The position numbers and the translations under genes were made by a program. From Paraphaeosphaeria minitans (lineage: Eukaryota > Ascomycota > Dothideomycetes > Pleosporales > Didymosphaeriaceae): a stretch of 64,000 nucleotides of DNA. The notes under the pieces are model-generated. The model saw only the letters and a program-made list of their open reading frames with translations. It was not told the origin of the DNA and searched no databases. The stretch spans positions 3,348,001-3,412,000 of the forward strand of contig WJXW01000003.1 of the NCBI GenBank assembly GCA_015832175.1, in the 5' to 3' direction. This document shows positions 10,652 to 21,254 of this stretch, in pieces; position 1 is the first letter of the stretch; each line of letters begins with the position of its first letter.

Positions 10652-12072
10652 ATCGCGGAGCGGTTCGTGCCGTAGGAGGCGAAACAAGCGTCTATGATGC
10701 GCTGGGGCGTGATGAAAAAGCCGGCGAAGGGGGAAGACTTGTGGCCGCGGGTGGCAAAGAGTGCTCCCATTTGTGCGCAGTCTATGTCATCGACGAGGTA
10801 GCCGTAAGCGTGAGATTGGTTCTCAGTGCCGTCGTAGGCGGCGGAACGGCGCAATCTTCTCTCTAGGTCTACAATCGTAGCATTGGAAGAACCGTTGCTC
10901 GGTAGGAAGCCTGCTTCGCGAAAGCTTCCTACATTGACCCAAGGTGGTTGGTACCCGGTAGGTGTGTTGATTCCACCATTGCTCCAGCCCTTGTAGTAGT
11001 TTGCGACTATCAAGGGCGTCGTCTCAATCGCTTTCACTTTCCACACTCCACCTTCTTTGACGAAATTGTTGCGAAAGACGTTGAATTCCCAAGAGGCTGT
11101 CTTGTTATTGGTTTCACCGCGCATGGCGATTTCAATGCCGCGCGCGATCGCGTACTGGCCGTGGGGACTGACTTCGACGAGCATGTCGAATATGGGATGA
11201 TCGTTGTTTACACCTCTTGTCAGACCGCTCGGTCCCATTCTCTCCAGCGCCTTCCTCACGCCATCAAGTCCATTGTAGGTTCCCTGACCTGTAATCGTGA
11301 CTTTTGTCTTAGTCGTATGAAGATCAATGACATCGGTCCACATTCGGCGATCGAGGTAGTATCCATGTGCGTGCATCAAATTCCTGACTTCATCTTCATC
11401 GTTGAGTCTGTCGATCCTGACTTCCAGATCGCGGAGGGTAGCATTTGTCGGTGGCGTATCGCCTTCTGGTGGCAGGATAGGTAAACCTGAACCGTCGGGC
11501 GTAAAGTGATATGGGATAACTGGTATCCCGCGACCGCCCACGTTCCTCCACCCATCCTCATATGTCCCTTCGTACAACGCATAGTACTGCAATGAAGCAA
11601 TGCGCCATCCGATCTGCTCTCGCACATACTGATTCTCGTATATTCCGCCCTCGATCCACGACCCACCTTTACCGTCGCCTGCAAATCGTAGCCCATTCCA
11701 GCGCGCATTCGCACTCTGTCCATCAACACTGAGACTCACCACGGGATTTTCTATCACGAGGGTGTTCAGTGAACCCGACTTTCTCCCATTCATTTCGCCC
11801 GTGTGAGCATTTAGAAAGTTCTCGATTGCTGACCGCCCAGTCATACTAGCGTTTCCCCATATAAACGTCGCATTCGTCATGAAGAGGGTGGTGGCATCGT
11901 GGAATCGACCGAACTGAGCAAGATGCGCAAAGGATCGCTGAACGTCTTTGACTTCGCGAATCGACTCGACCCGAGACACATCGCGCGCGAGGTTGTTGAG
12001 GAGAGCATCGGCCGACGCGAACGTAGCAAGAGCTGCCGCGCTTACAAAGGCGAGCTTGAGGGCGGCGAACAT
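10641..12072 (-). pseudogene. 5' half of a secreted multi-domain SnoaL-like gene
   Basis: The minus-strand frame is open from upstream of 12072. The start at 12072 is preferred because it begins a clean signal peptide (MFAALKLAFVSAAALATFASA); an in-frame ATG at 12141 would add 23 residues in front of it. The product has repeated SnoaL-like (NTF2-fold) modules: one starting at about residue 20 (SIREVKDVQRSFAHLAQFGRF), a second near 235 (EDEVRNLMHAHGYYLDRRMW) and the beginning of a third near 440 (SHAYGYLVDDIDCAQMGALF), which continues in 4308-4881. Joined across one copy of the duplication, the gene would be 1995 nt (664 aa) without introns. SnoaL-fold proteins include polyketide cyclases and small hydrolases or isomerases; the substrate is unknown. 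As it stands the message would read into antisense LINE sequence and stop within a few dozen codons. Confidence 0.87.
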
Positions 12073-12834
12073 CGTTGCATTCACAAAGATCTGAGAAGTT
12101 AGAGGCCAGGTCACTCCCTTACACGGAAATTGAGCACACACTTCTGCGTGGTCTAGAGTGAGGCAGAATAGAGGAGCAGTGCCATGTTCTGTGACATCTG
12201 CCTGCGCATACGCTTTTAGATGGTGCGTCCAGGGTCTGAAGTACCGCGATCCGCTTCATTAATATGGATGAATAGTTGCAAGCATCCCCACATCGCTTCC
12301 TTGCCATCATATTTAGTGAACCTCATGAAAGCTTTTCCCAAGAGGTCCAGGGGTATATATGACACGAGGTCATGTGCCGTCTGCTCATGCCGTCTGCTCA
12401 CTGTTAGCCGCAACCTTTCGATTCAATCCACTGTGACTTGAGAAGTGGCATTGCATGCGTACTTGAAGAATTGCCATTTGAGGAGCGGAGCGGAGTAATG
12501 ACATGAGTTGGCTTGTTTAGTTCCTGTGACATAAAAGTCTAGACCACATTCCATCGGGCAATAGATCGCTGACTTGTTGCGGCTGACGCAACGCCGACTG
12601 TACCACTTTCCAAGCGAACATGAAATGATGCAAATGGCATGCTGATTCATCGAGGGGATGAAGTAAGATGCGGATTGAAGTCTCTAACAAAGTTTTTCAA
12701 GAAAAAAGGAAAAGGTGCCTCGCTCACAGGATTAATGAGAGTGCAAATCGTATATGTGTAGCATATACTGAAGCGTGGCAGAGCAGTGAGAGATGTGGTG
12801 TTTAAAGGTACGATACATGCGATGCAATCGACGT
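12073..12834. other. intergenic, no gene seen
   Basis: Upstream region of the SnoaL-like gene and downstream region of the aquaporin pseudogene. Only short frames with no resemblance. An 11-bp direct repeat (CATGCCGTCTG type) lies near 12372-12400. Confidence 0.4.
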
Positions 12835-13684
12835 TCATTGATAATACAGGGACTTGATCAAGCTGAAAGCTCCGCTGCCGAGCGCAGCACCCAGAAGAGA
12901 CTCGAGCCAATAGATCCAGTCGTAGTTCTGGAAGCCGACCACCACAGCAGGTCCGAAGCCCCTAGCCGGATTCAAAGAGCCAAATGCGAAGAAAACACCA
13001 ACCATTTCTGCACGGAACAGAGCCATGCCAATGTAAAGCGGCTTGGGACCTCCAGATGGAAACAAGAGATTCGTCAAGAGAAGCTGCGCAGTGAGGAACA
13101 TCTCCAGGAACAGTCCATGAGTAATCGATACAGTCGGATCTAAGACTGAATTGAATGCAACAGGGCCTGGCAGGAGAGCCGAGATAACCAAATGCGCAAA
13201 GACCGAGGCGAAGAGTTGAGCGGCGATGGAGTAAAGAGCACTGTCCTAACGGATGAGACCTACAGTCTAGATTGCTGCGGCCACCTGGTCAAAGTATCAG
13301 TATGACATTTGCGGAGAAAGTGTCATCTGTGGACCGACGAGAGGGATACGCGCAGCGGGATTGAACCCCGCCACCACTGACATCCGAAAAGATCGCCCAA
13401 CTGACTTCTAGGGAAAAACTTAATCCGAAAGCGATTTAGATCGGTTTGAGTACCTCGCGTAGCTTAGAAGCATCTGCTGGTATGAACGGCGCTTCTACAG
13501 CGATTTTCGTGGAGGCAAATGCGAAGAAAAGAAAGAGAAATGCTCCAACAACCTGGCCCAACGCGACAGTGGATACTTTTCGCAGAACCCTGGAGCCTGA
13601 TCGGGATGCAATGGATGATGCTCCGCACGAGCTTTCCGATATTGCGAGCACAACATCTTGTTTCTTCTCCAGATCTTTGTCCAT
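12835..13684 (-). pseudogene. aquaporin (MIP family) pseudogene
   Basis: Minus-strand sequence can be followed through a whole MIP channel. It starts near 13684 with a cytoplasmic N-terminus and the first helix (GQVVGAFLFLFFAFASTKIA), then IAFGLSFSLEVSWAIF and SGG before the first NPA box (FNPA near 13365), IAAQLFASVFAHLVISALLPGP, HGLFLEMFLTAQLL and the second NPA box (LNPARGFGP near 12960). It is broken by a TAA at 13436-13438, a frame change just before the first NPA box, and three further in-frame stops (TGA, TAG, TAG) between that box and about 13240. One short intron could remove the TGA, but no consistent splicing removes all the lesions. Aquaporins conduct water or glycerol; this copy cannot make a full channel. 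The last 118 codons remain open. Confidence 0.78.
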
Positions 13685-14157
13685 GTTGATGGTGGCCTAA
13701 GCTTCACGTACAGCACACATACCGCTGCAAAGAGTGGACCAAGGCCTTGCGACATTGTAGAGTTCACTCCAAAGAACTAATTGTGAACGAGTGTTTTTAT
13801 GTTTCAGGCTGGTCCCGCGTCCCAGGTTCTCAGTGCACCACGAAGCACATCCGAGAAGAAATTTCAAAGCTCATAGATGAGATTACGGAGGTACTCCCAG
13901 AAATTAAATTAAAACGATTGATGATGTTGTGATATTAAGCCAGATGGCTGTGTTACGGTAGCCGCATCATCTCGGATTGGCCATGTTCTTCCAACCTTCG
14001 CGTCCTCGACTCCTCCACTTTTCTGGATGTGAACGCTTCAATACACTTCTGGACTTCCCCGCTCAGAAACCCCTAGACGTTCTTCATGCTGATCGTCCGT
14101 TCCATTGCCACCAAGAATCTTCATGTCGATGAATGTCCAATATACTGCGTCGAGCGC
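13685..14157. other. intergenic, no gene seen
   Basis: Upstream sequence of the aquaporin pseudogene and downstream region of the kinase-like gene. No supported feature. Confidence 0.4.
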
Positions 14158-15446
14158 CTACGACCGCCGCACTGCATAGTCAATCCAAAACTGACCATTC
14201 TCCCAATTCTTTCGCATCTTATCTGATAGCGTATCGGATGACTTCAGTGTCCCTAGACCGAGAGCTATTTGCTCACGCTCGTGCAAAACCCTTAGGAACG
14301 TTTCGAGGCGTGGCTGATAAACCCTACACCAATCTTCCAGCCCACGAAACCAATATTCTGGCATCTCCAACAGCAACCACCACGGCGGATTATGCGTGAA
14401 ACTTGCCGGAGCAGCGTACGTAAATTCCCAATCGATGACGGACAAATGCGACAATCCTTGTCAACGAGGATGTTGCCAGGTCTAAAGTCATCGCACCATA
14501 AGCAGAAAGGTCCTTGGTCGAATTCAGGATCGTGCAATCTCTGTTCAGATGCTAATTTCTTGAAAGAATGTCGACCAATGTACTTGCGTCTGCAATCATC
14601 AGCTGACTCGATGGCATCGTTGTGTTGCTTGTCAAGGTGCATGATCTCCATTTCGGCAAGGGCAGAATAGTACGAGGTCGCGGTGTCAAAAGGTGTAGCT
14701 ATCAACTCGCTTGGTGGACAATTGGCGAGCTGAACCATTTCGTTCATATCCCACGTTAACGGACGATGCGCGACGCTCCATGTATCCGGTTCGACTTCGA
14801 GGGGCGCCCCTATTATGTTGAACTTCAAAGCGGAAAGTTGGAGCAGAATATCGGCTACCTGCTCGTAGATGAACGTAAGCTTTTTTTCGTCGATTCCAGG
14901 ATCGAGCATCGGTCGGTCCTGCGGTGACAAACCGGGAAGGTTCAAAGCATCTGACAGCGTCTGCGCATCCTTGACATATTCCATGATAATGAACGGGCCA
15001 AGTCGGCTTGGACATTCCTCAGCCGTGCCATGGTGTAACACAAACGGGATCGGGATCGTAGTGTTGTCGGCAATGTATCTCATTGCAGCGACCTCGTTCC
15101 TCGTCTTTTCTTCGGGGAAGATGTGCACCCCAGGGCACGGAATTCTCATCATTGCGGAGCCTCCATCGCCGAATTCCATGCGTACAATCACATTGAAAGC
15201 CCCACGTTGCGGTGCAAACAGTTCTTTCGGTACTCCTCCACGGTGGTTCTTAATCAGATTACCGATACTCCGGATAGTGTTCTCTTCATAAAGTTTGGTC
15301 TTCCACGCGTCAAAGATGGCGTCGCTACGCTCCCACGCCGCATCATCGAACTTCATAAGAGCGTACTTGAGCAAAGAGACCAGCGCGGATCGGATCATAA
15401 AAACAAGAACAAGACCTGATAAAAATACAAACTGTGCCAAAGTCAA
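14158..15446 (-). pseudogene. APH-type phosphotransferase family gene with a frameshift
   Basis: Two minus-strand frames abut near 14443-14448. The upstream one (15446 to the shift) has the N-lobe of the aminoglycoside phosphotransferase/choline kinase-like fold common in fungi (NVIVRMEFGDGGSAMMRIPCPG, then NEVAAMRYI, then GPFIIMEYV). It also has the catalytic-loop motif WCDDFRPGNILVD. The C-terminal frame starts at VIDWEFTYAAP, the metal-binding DxD/DFG-like motif that normally follows within a few residues, and runs to a stop at 14158. There is no room for an intron, so one base is missing (or two extra) between the motifs. A start at 15356 (MKFDDAAWER) matches the family better than 15446, which adds a hydrophobic leader. 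It is either a pseudogene or a sequence error. Substrates of these fungal proteins are mostly unknown. Confidence 0.72.
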
Positions 15447-16424
15447 GGCAGCCTTAAAAGCGATGCGGACACCCTGTGATAGGTAACGTCCCGCGGGGTC
15501 AGTACGAAAACCGTGCAGGTATGACTGCGCAGGGTCATGCTAGAGCTCGGGCGCGGTAAAATGGAATCGCGTGAGTACTTTGGAATGGGCAAAGCTCATT
15601 CCAGCTGCAATTGCCCCGTTGTGGCCGGAGAGGTTGTATCGCTGCAGCGTCTGCGGCATGTGGCTAGAGTTTGATTAGCGAGAAGCTGCAGACGCATGGC
15701 TACCTAGGTAGGTAAATCATTAACCACCTTCCCCTTTTCGGAGTTAACCCTCCAATTTGTTTCGTGACCCATTTCAGTCTCCAGATACACGCTGATGCTT
15801 CTCTCCCTGATATCACAATTGTGGAGGTGAGCTAGAAGATACTGCTTAGGGTGATGTATTGTATTGCCACTGAACAGGAGAAGCCTGTTGCAGTGCGTCT
15901 ATATAGCCTTGGGTTACATAAGAAAGTAGTAAGCTGAGTGTGAAGCTTGTCTTGGTCATGTGATCACCTCTTGGGTGATCGTCCTGTAGGGCCTACAGGC
16001 CCTACAGGTGTATCTCATACGCCACACCAATCAAACATCTATCATTCTTCCTGGGTCGTCAATCCGAACGTCAACATATGCAGTGCAACACTTCTGTTCA
16101 AACACCACTTTCTAATTCGTCTCCAGCTCTACGTTTCGAAACTGGAATCTGAATTGCCCTTAACACCTGCCCATTCACATCCACTTGCTTGCTATCAAGC
16201 TTCCATACATCGATAATCGTTCTTTGGATAAAACACGCTTTTCGAGTTGGCCTAAGCATCCTATTTACACATAACGAATTTAGTGGTATTCTATGTAGCA
16301 AATGGGCAAGGGCAAATCATGTACTTGACAGCCCCACCGGCATGAGCCTCCAGGCGAGCCAACCCGCCGACCCCACCGTAATAAAAACAACGTAGTAGTG
16401 GCACGGTAGACAGTCTAGAATCGT
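15447..16424. other. intergenic, no gene seen
   Basis: Region between the kinase-like gene and the 3' end of the phosphate permease. A short inverted GGGCCTACAGGCCCTACAGG tract lies near 15988. No supported gene. Confidence 0.4.
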
Positions 16425-18593
16425 TTACCAGCTGGGGGTGTTGAGTGCAAGACCCATCAGACCACCACCGATCAAACCGGCGATAGGGATGGTCATGACC
16501 CAGGAGAAGAACAGGAGCCCAACACGCTGCCAGTTGACAGCCTTGAAAGTTCCGTTGCAGAGACCAACGCCCACAGTCGCGCCGGTGATGCACATGGAGG
16601 TAGACACGGGCAGCTTGTACTGCGAGAAGATGAGGATGGTGATGGATGCACCAAGCTCCATGGACGATCCACGGGATGGCGAGTGGTACGTAAGCTTGTT
16701 ACCCATGACTGTGGCATCGTTAGGTTGTGTAGTAGAATGACAGGGAGCAACTTACCCTTCATGATGTTGTATCCGTAGGTGATGAAACCAATGCAGATCG
16801 TCAGAGCGACAACAGCGATCTGCCAAAGCGGAACCTCCTCCTTAGACTTGGCAGTGTTACCAGTGCTCCATGCGGCGTACATCCCAGCCCAGACACCGAC
16901 GGCGTTACCGACATCATTGGCACCGTGGGCGAAGGACGCGGTGCAGGCGGTGATAACTTGAACGAAGGAGTACAGGAATTCGGTCTCGTTCGCATACTTG
17001 GGAGCATGAGAGTAAACGCGGTCCATACGGCGACCCTCCGGAGTGCCGAGAACGCCAACTTGTCTAAGTGAGTGTTAGCAAAACTCCGGATTGCAAATAG
17101 AATACAAACTTACGCCTTGTGAATATCGTAGTGAACACCGTACGTAAGGGCGACGACAACATAGGCTGGGAAGCGGATGCAAAAAGCCTTGAGGTTGTGG
17201 ATTTCGTAGATTGAGCCTGCTCCCATGGGGTTCGCGTGCAAAGTGCGCATGGCCCATCCAAGAGGGCCCCTCTTCTTCCTGAGTTCCGCATGATGTTTTT
17301 GACGAGCCTGCTCGAGGAGCGCTTTGTATTGCGCATTGGCATCCTGGTATTGGGCGTTCTCGCCAAGGTCAACACGCGCAAGGGCCTTCTCGCCGTGGTA
17401 GGGGTGTCGGGAGCTGTTGTCGGAATCGGCGTCGATGGCATCGGCATCTGCATGATTGCTGAATTTCTCCGGAGCATCTACGTGGTTGACAGTGTTCTCG
17501 TTGTTGTTGTTGTTGTTGTTGTTGTTCTGGCTGGGAGCAGTGAGTTCACCGTTGTCCTCTTCTTCGCCGCCGTGCTGAATGACGTTGTAGTTGGGGACCT
17601 TGGCCTGGGCGGCATCCGCGGGAGCAGGTCGCTTGAAAAGCAATGGGCCCTGCAAAACATCCCAGAACTTGAGCGTGTAATCCTTTTTGATGACCTTGGC
17701 ATGTACGTAGGGCAGGAAGAAGAGGCCAGACAGGACGAAGACTCCAAAGCCGACACCAAGAGTGACGGACGCAATGTACCAGGGTTCCTTCTTGTCCAGG
17801 CCCAGGTTGGGTGAGCCTTTGTACACAATCGAAAGAGTGCAAATTGTTCCAGCAATCAGGAAGAAAAACGGCGAGGTCCACACAGCCCATTTGACCGGGT
17901 CAGTGCGCTTGTGAACGGTGTATTTGATGAGCAAGAAGGTCATCGCGCCGAAGCATCCCGAGATGAAGGGAGCCATACAGAGACCAGCGAAGATGGCGCC
18001 GAGGCCCTGGCCACGCAGTCAGTACACATGTCGAAGCTACCTTGCCGTCCCGTGCAGTGTCCCTGACGCTGTCTTGCAAGGCTCTGATTCGGAAGAAAGG
18101 ACCACTTACCGAACCACCACTCCAGCCCCACTGGACCTTGCTAGCACCGACAGTCGCGACACCTACACCTGCGATGGATGACACCAAGGAGTATGTAGAC
18201 GAAACGTGGGCAGAGTTGCGAGTACACCACATGACCCAAATCGAAGCACCGGCGGAAGCGCATGCGAAAGCGAGCAGTTGAACACCAGCGTTATCTCCAA
18301 AGGCAGAGTTGGGAATGATTCCATTCTTGATGGTGGATGCAGTTCGAGCACCCACGGCGAGCGCACCAGTCATCTCGAAGATCAGGCAGAGTATCATAGC
18401 CTGACGGTACGTCACTGAGCGCGACGAGACACTCGTAGCCCAAGCGTTCGCGACATCATCTAGAGGCTAATCAGTATGAGTAGTGAACGTTCTGGGAGAT
18501 GTCCGAAAACGTACTAGCACCGTTGTTGTAAGCCTCTAGCAAGGCGAACATGGTGCCAAAGGCAAACACATAGGTGTAGTCGGTCAACACCAT
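16425..18593 (-). CDS. phosphate permease, Pho-4/PiT family (Na+- or H+-coupled)
   Basis: Five minus-strand exons: 18593-18515, 18459-18110, 18006-17114, 17063-16756 and 16708-16425 (introns 55, 103, 50, 47 nt). The joined product is 637 aa. Both PiT signature repeats are present: GANDVANAWATSV near residue 25 and GANDVGNAVGVWAG in the C-terminal half. Further family motifs are GVGVATVGASKVQWGWSGG and MGNKLTYHSPSRGSSMELGA. Hydrophobic helices flank a long hydrophilic central loop (about residues 290-430) that carries nine consecutive asparagines encoded by a GTT/AAC repeat at 17500-17526. Homologues such as yeast PHO89 and Neurospora pho-4 import inorganic phosphate across the plasma membrane, usually under phosphate starvation. 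The start at 18593 gives the family's usual short N-terminus. Confidence 0.93.
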
Positions 18594-20048
18594 GTTGGGC
18601 AAAGAAAGTTTGCCGAGTACAGTTCAGCAAGGGTGAGAGGTGATGTGCTGGTTTGCAATCATCTCCCCTGGGCTACATTATATGTTTGTGGTACGGCTTT
18701 CTGGGAGGCAATCGCCCGTACGTTCTGTATGCATCTTCAACCAGCGACAGTTGAGCTCGCGCACACGTGGGGTTTGAAGCAGCCGTCCTGGTGGGATTAG
18801 ACCAGGGCAGTGCATGGGTGCCAAATGCCAGGAGTCTGGGCAAAGATGGCGCTCGCCTTACAGGGCGGAGCGGAACTGCGACTGGGTCATCGTTCGTACT
18901 CACAAGGCACCACCGCTCTTGGCCCGCGCGGCACTGTCGCCAAAACAGCCGTACCAAGTCGCAAGCCCAGACGCAAGCGAAGAAAATGTTTTCAGAGTTA
19001 GGAAGCTGAGTCCCTATATGGGGAACTCTAGACCAACGGAATCGCCGTCGGGTCGTGCCACTGGCCTCTTTTCACGTTCATCTCCGAACATGAACATGCG
19101 ACAGAGCTCGTGGGGCGCGTAATCGATTGCTCTGCTCCAATCTGATCCCCACGCGGTGGCCAGAGTGCTGCCAGAGTGCTGCCACCGTGCGAAAGCGAGA
19201 CCAACAGGTGCTTGGTGGCTTTCCAGGTGTCACTTCAAGTGCGAGGCTGGTGAGCGGCGAGAAGGCGATGCGGAATGTCCATGATCTGCTCGGCTGTTGG
19301 GTTTCAAGCTCGTGCGATGCGAAAAAGAAGATATCTAGTGAACTCCGTGTTGCAGCAGTAGAACTATGGAGATCCCATGTCATGAGTGCATATCCATGGA
19401 TGCTGGTAGGCAATGCAGGATGCATCGCAGGAATGGGGGACGGTCCGATGGGAGGACAGCGCGCCCAGGCCTTGGCGCCAAGGTAGCAGTGTCCCATCAA
19501 ATCGGTCGCGCCTTCTAGGTCGCCCAATGCGGTTAGTGTCAGCACGTGTAACTCATCGAAGAGATTCCCATAGGCACGCGTCTTGTATGTACATCGTTTT
19601 GGGGGTCTTCTGGGCGCATAAAAAGCAGTGGATTCTTTAGAAACATCGTCTTGGTGGATTGACCAGCCCCAGGATGAAGTAAGGCATACCTGAGAGGATG
19701 AGGCGCGGTCCGGCAGCACCTCGCATGTGAAGAAAGTGGCAACCCGGAACGGCACAGGTCGACTAGGTACCTGATCCCCATCGGAATGATTTCCCTGGCC
19801 CTTTTGGTCTGGCAGCATGATATAGTCTGACATTGTTATAGATACTCAAGGAGGGCTTCTACGTCAATTCTGTCCCGATGTCAGTTCCCCACACCTTACC
19901 TACCTGCATGTGGGGCATCATCCCCCGTCACTCCAAACCCCGCACATGCTCCCTCAAAAACATTGGGTATCAGTATAGACTAGAAGGTATACATAGACAA
20001 CATTAGATCCTACTTTCCAATTCGTACGAACATATTGAAACATCGACC
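18594..20048. other. intergenic, no gene accepted
   Basis: About 1.45 kb of upstream sequence shared by the permease (leftward) and the SDR gene (rightward). A 251-codon minus-strand frame (19833-19078) and overlapping plus-strand frames exist, but they lack any family motif and are rich in Ser, Pro and Arg as expected of chance frames. The region probably holds two promoters. Confidence 0.4.
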
Positions 20049-21195
20049 ATGGACCCTAACGAATTCGGCACCTCGACCATCCCTCTACAGCACGTTCCCT
20101 ATGGCCCAATCACCGTAGAAGCACTCAAAGGCAAGAACGCGGGGAAAATATCAGTTGTAACGGGTGCGGCACAAGGCATAGGCGCTGCCATTGCAGAATC
20201 ACTCGCAAAGTCGGGTGCTGCCGTGGCCATAGTGGATTTGTCGATCGACAAGCAAAAAGCGACGCAACAAGCCTGCGCGAGCCACGGCACCAAGGTGAAA
20301 GCGTATGCATGCGATGTCTCGGACCAGGAGGCTGTGGTGAAGACGTTGGATGGGATCGAACAAGATCTGGGGCCCATCGAGTGAGTCTGACCTTGGGCTG
20401 CGATGCCGCTGCAGATGCTCACGAAGAAAAATAGCATATTGGTGAACAACGCGGGCATACTCGTTCAGCGACCTCTGATCATGTCGGACTTTGATTCGTT
20501 CTGGAAACAGATCGAAGTCAACTTCAAGGGCGTACGTCTCCTGTCTGTGCTTTCTATGGCAGCTTCATATTGAGTCCAAATTTTAGCCACTTCTTACCAT
20601 ACACACTCTGCTTCCACGCATGCGCGACCGCGGCCACGGCTGTATCATCAACATTGCCTCTCGTAGCGCCACCGTCGACGTGCCCATGACTTTAGGTTAT
20701 GTCACCTCGAAGGCGGCGCTGACACGTGCGACGCATACGCTGCAGCGCGAAATGGCTCTGGAAGGGCTGGATTCGGCGATCCACTTGTACGCGTTGCATC
20801 CTGGAGGAGTGCTAACAGGCATGGGTGCTTGTAAGTCTTGACACTGGATGCAGACATGCCCGATGCTAATGGGACGGTAGCTGGAGCGCCCAAAGATGTC
20901 CAAGAAAAGTACGGCGATCCAAAGGACGAAGAGTTTTTCAAGAGTTTGTTCAAGGATCCGCCGGTACTGTGCGGGCAGACTTGCGCGTGGCTTGCTACTG
21001 GTGAAGGGCAGGACTTGAGGGGGCTGTATATTGGTGAGGATCATATTCGCTGTTGGTCGGCTTTGTCCTAACGAGTCTGCAGACTGTCGACAAGATGTCA
21101 CGCGATTATTGGAGAAAGGAAGAGAGGTTCTACTCCAGGAGAAGCGGAATGTGCTGACGGTAAATTTCTTGGATGGATACGAGAACGAGCCGTGA
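20049..21195 (+). CDS. short-chain dehydrogenase/reductase (classical SDR)
   Basis: Five exons: 20049-20380, 20435-20531, 20587-20830, 20881-21033 and 21083-21195 (introns 54, 55, 50, 49 nt). The product is 312 aa. The Rossmann nucleotide-binding motif TGAAQGIG lies near residue 40, an acidic residue ends the second strand (IVDLS, suggesting NAD(H)), NNAG lies near 115, a serine is in INIASRSA, and the catalytic YxxxK is YVTSK near 190. PGGVLTG follows the active site as in the family. A C-terminal extension of about 80 residues with a charged end (DPKDEEFFKSLF) is somewhat longer than the usual 250-aa core. The substrate cannot be told. It converges on the sugar-type transporter with 59 bp between stop codons, so the two may be functionally linked. 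Confidence 0.92.
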
Positions 21196-21254
21196 CCCTG
21201 ATCGCGGGTTCCCATCTCGACACGTCAGATCGTTCACTGATTTGATTGATGCGT

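Noticed and set aside
10641..12141. Treating the 519-codon frame as a complete gene
   Set aside because: Its last residues are translated from the LINE tail, and its true continuation lies at 4308-4881 beyond the insertion.
13350..13372. GGGGTTCAATCCC on the minus strand, like a tRNA T-arm
   Set aside because: It is the codon stretch for the first NPA box of the aquaporin pseudogene; no acceptor stem or anticodon arm fits around it.
19078..19833. 251-codon minus-strand frame between the permease and the SDR gene
   Set aside because: No recognisable domain, Ser/Pro/Arg-rich, overlapped by frames on the other strand.
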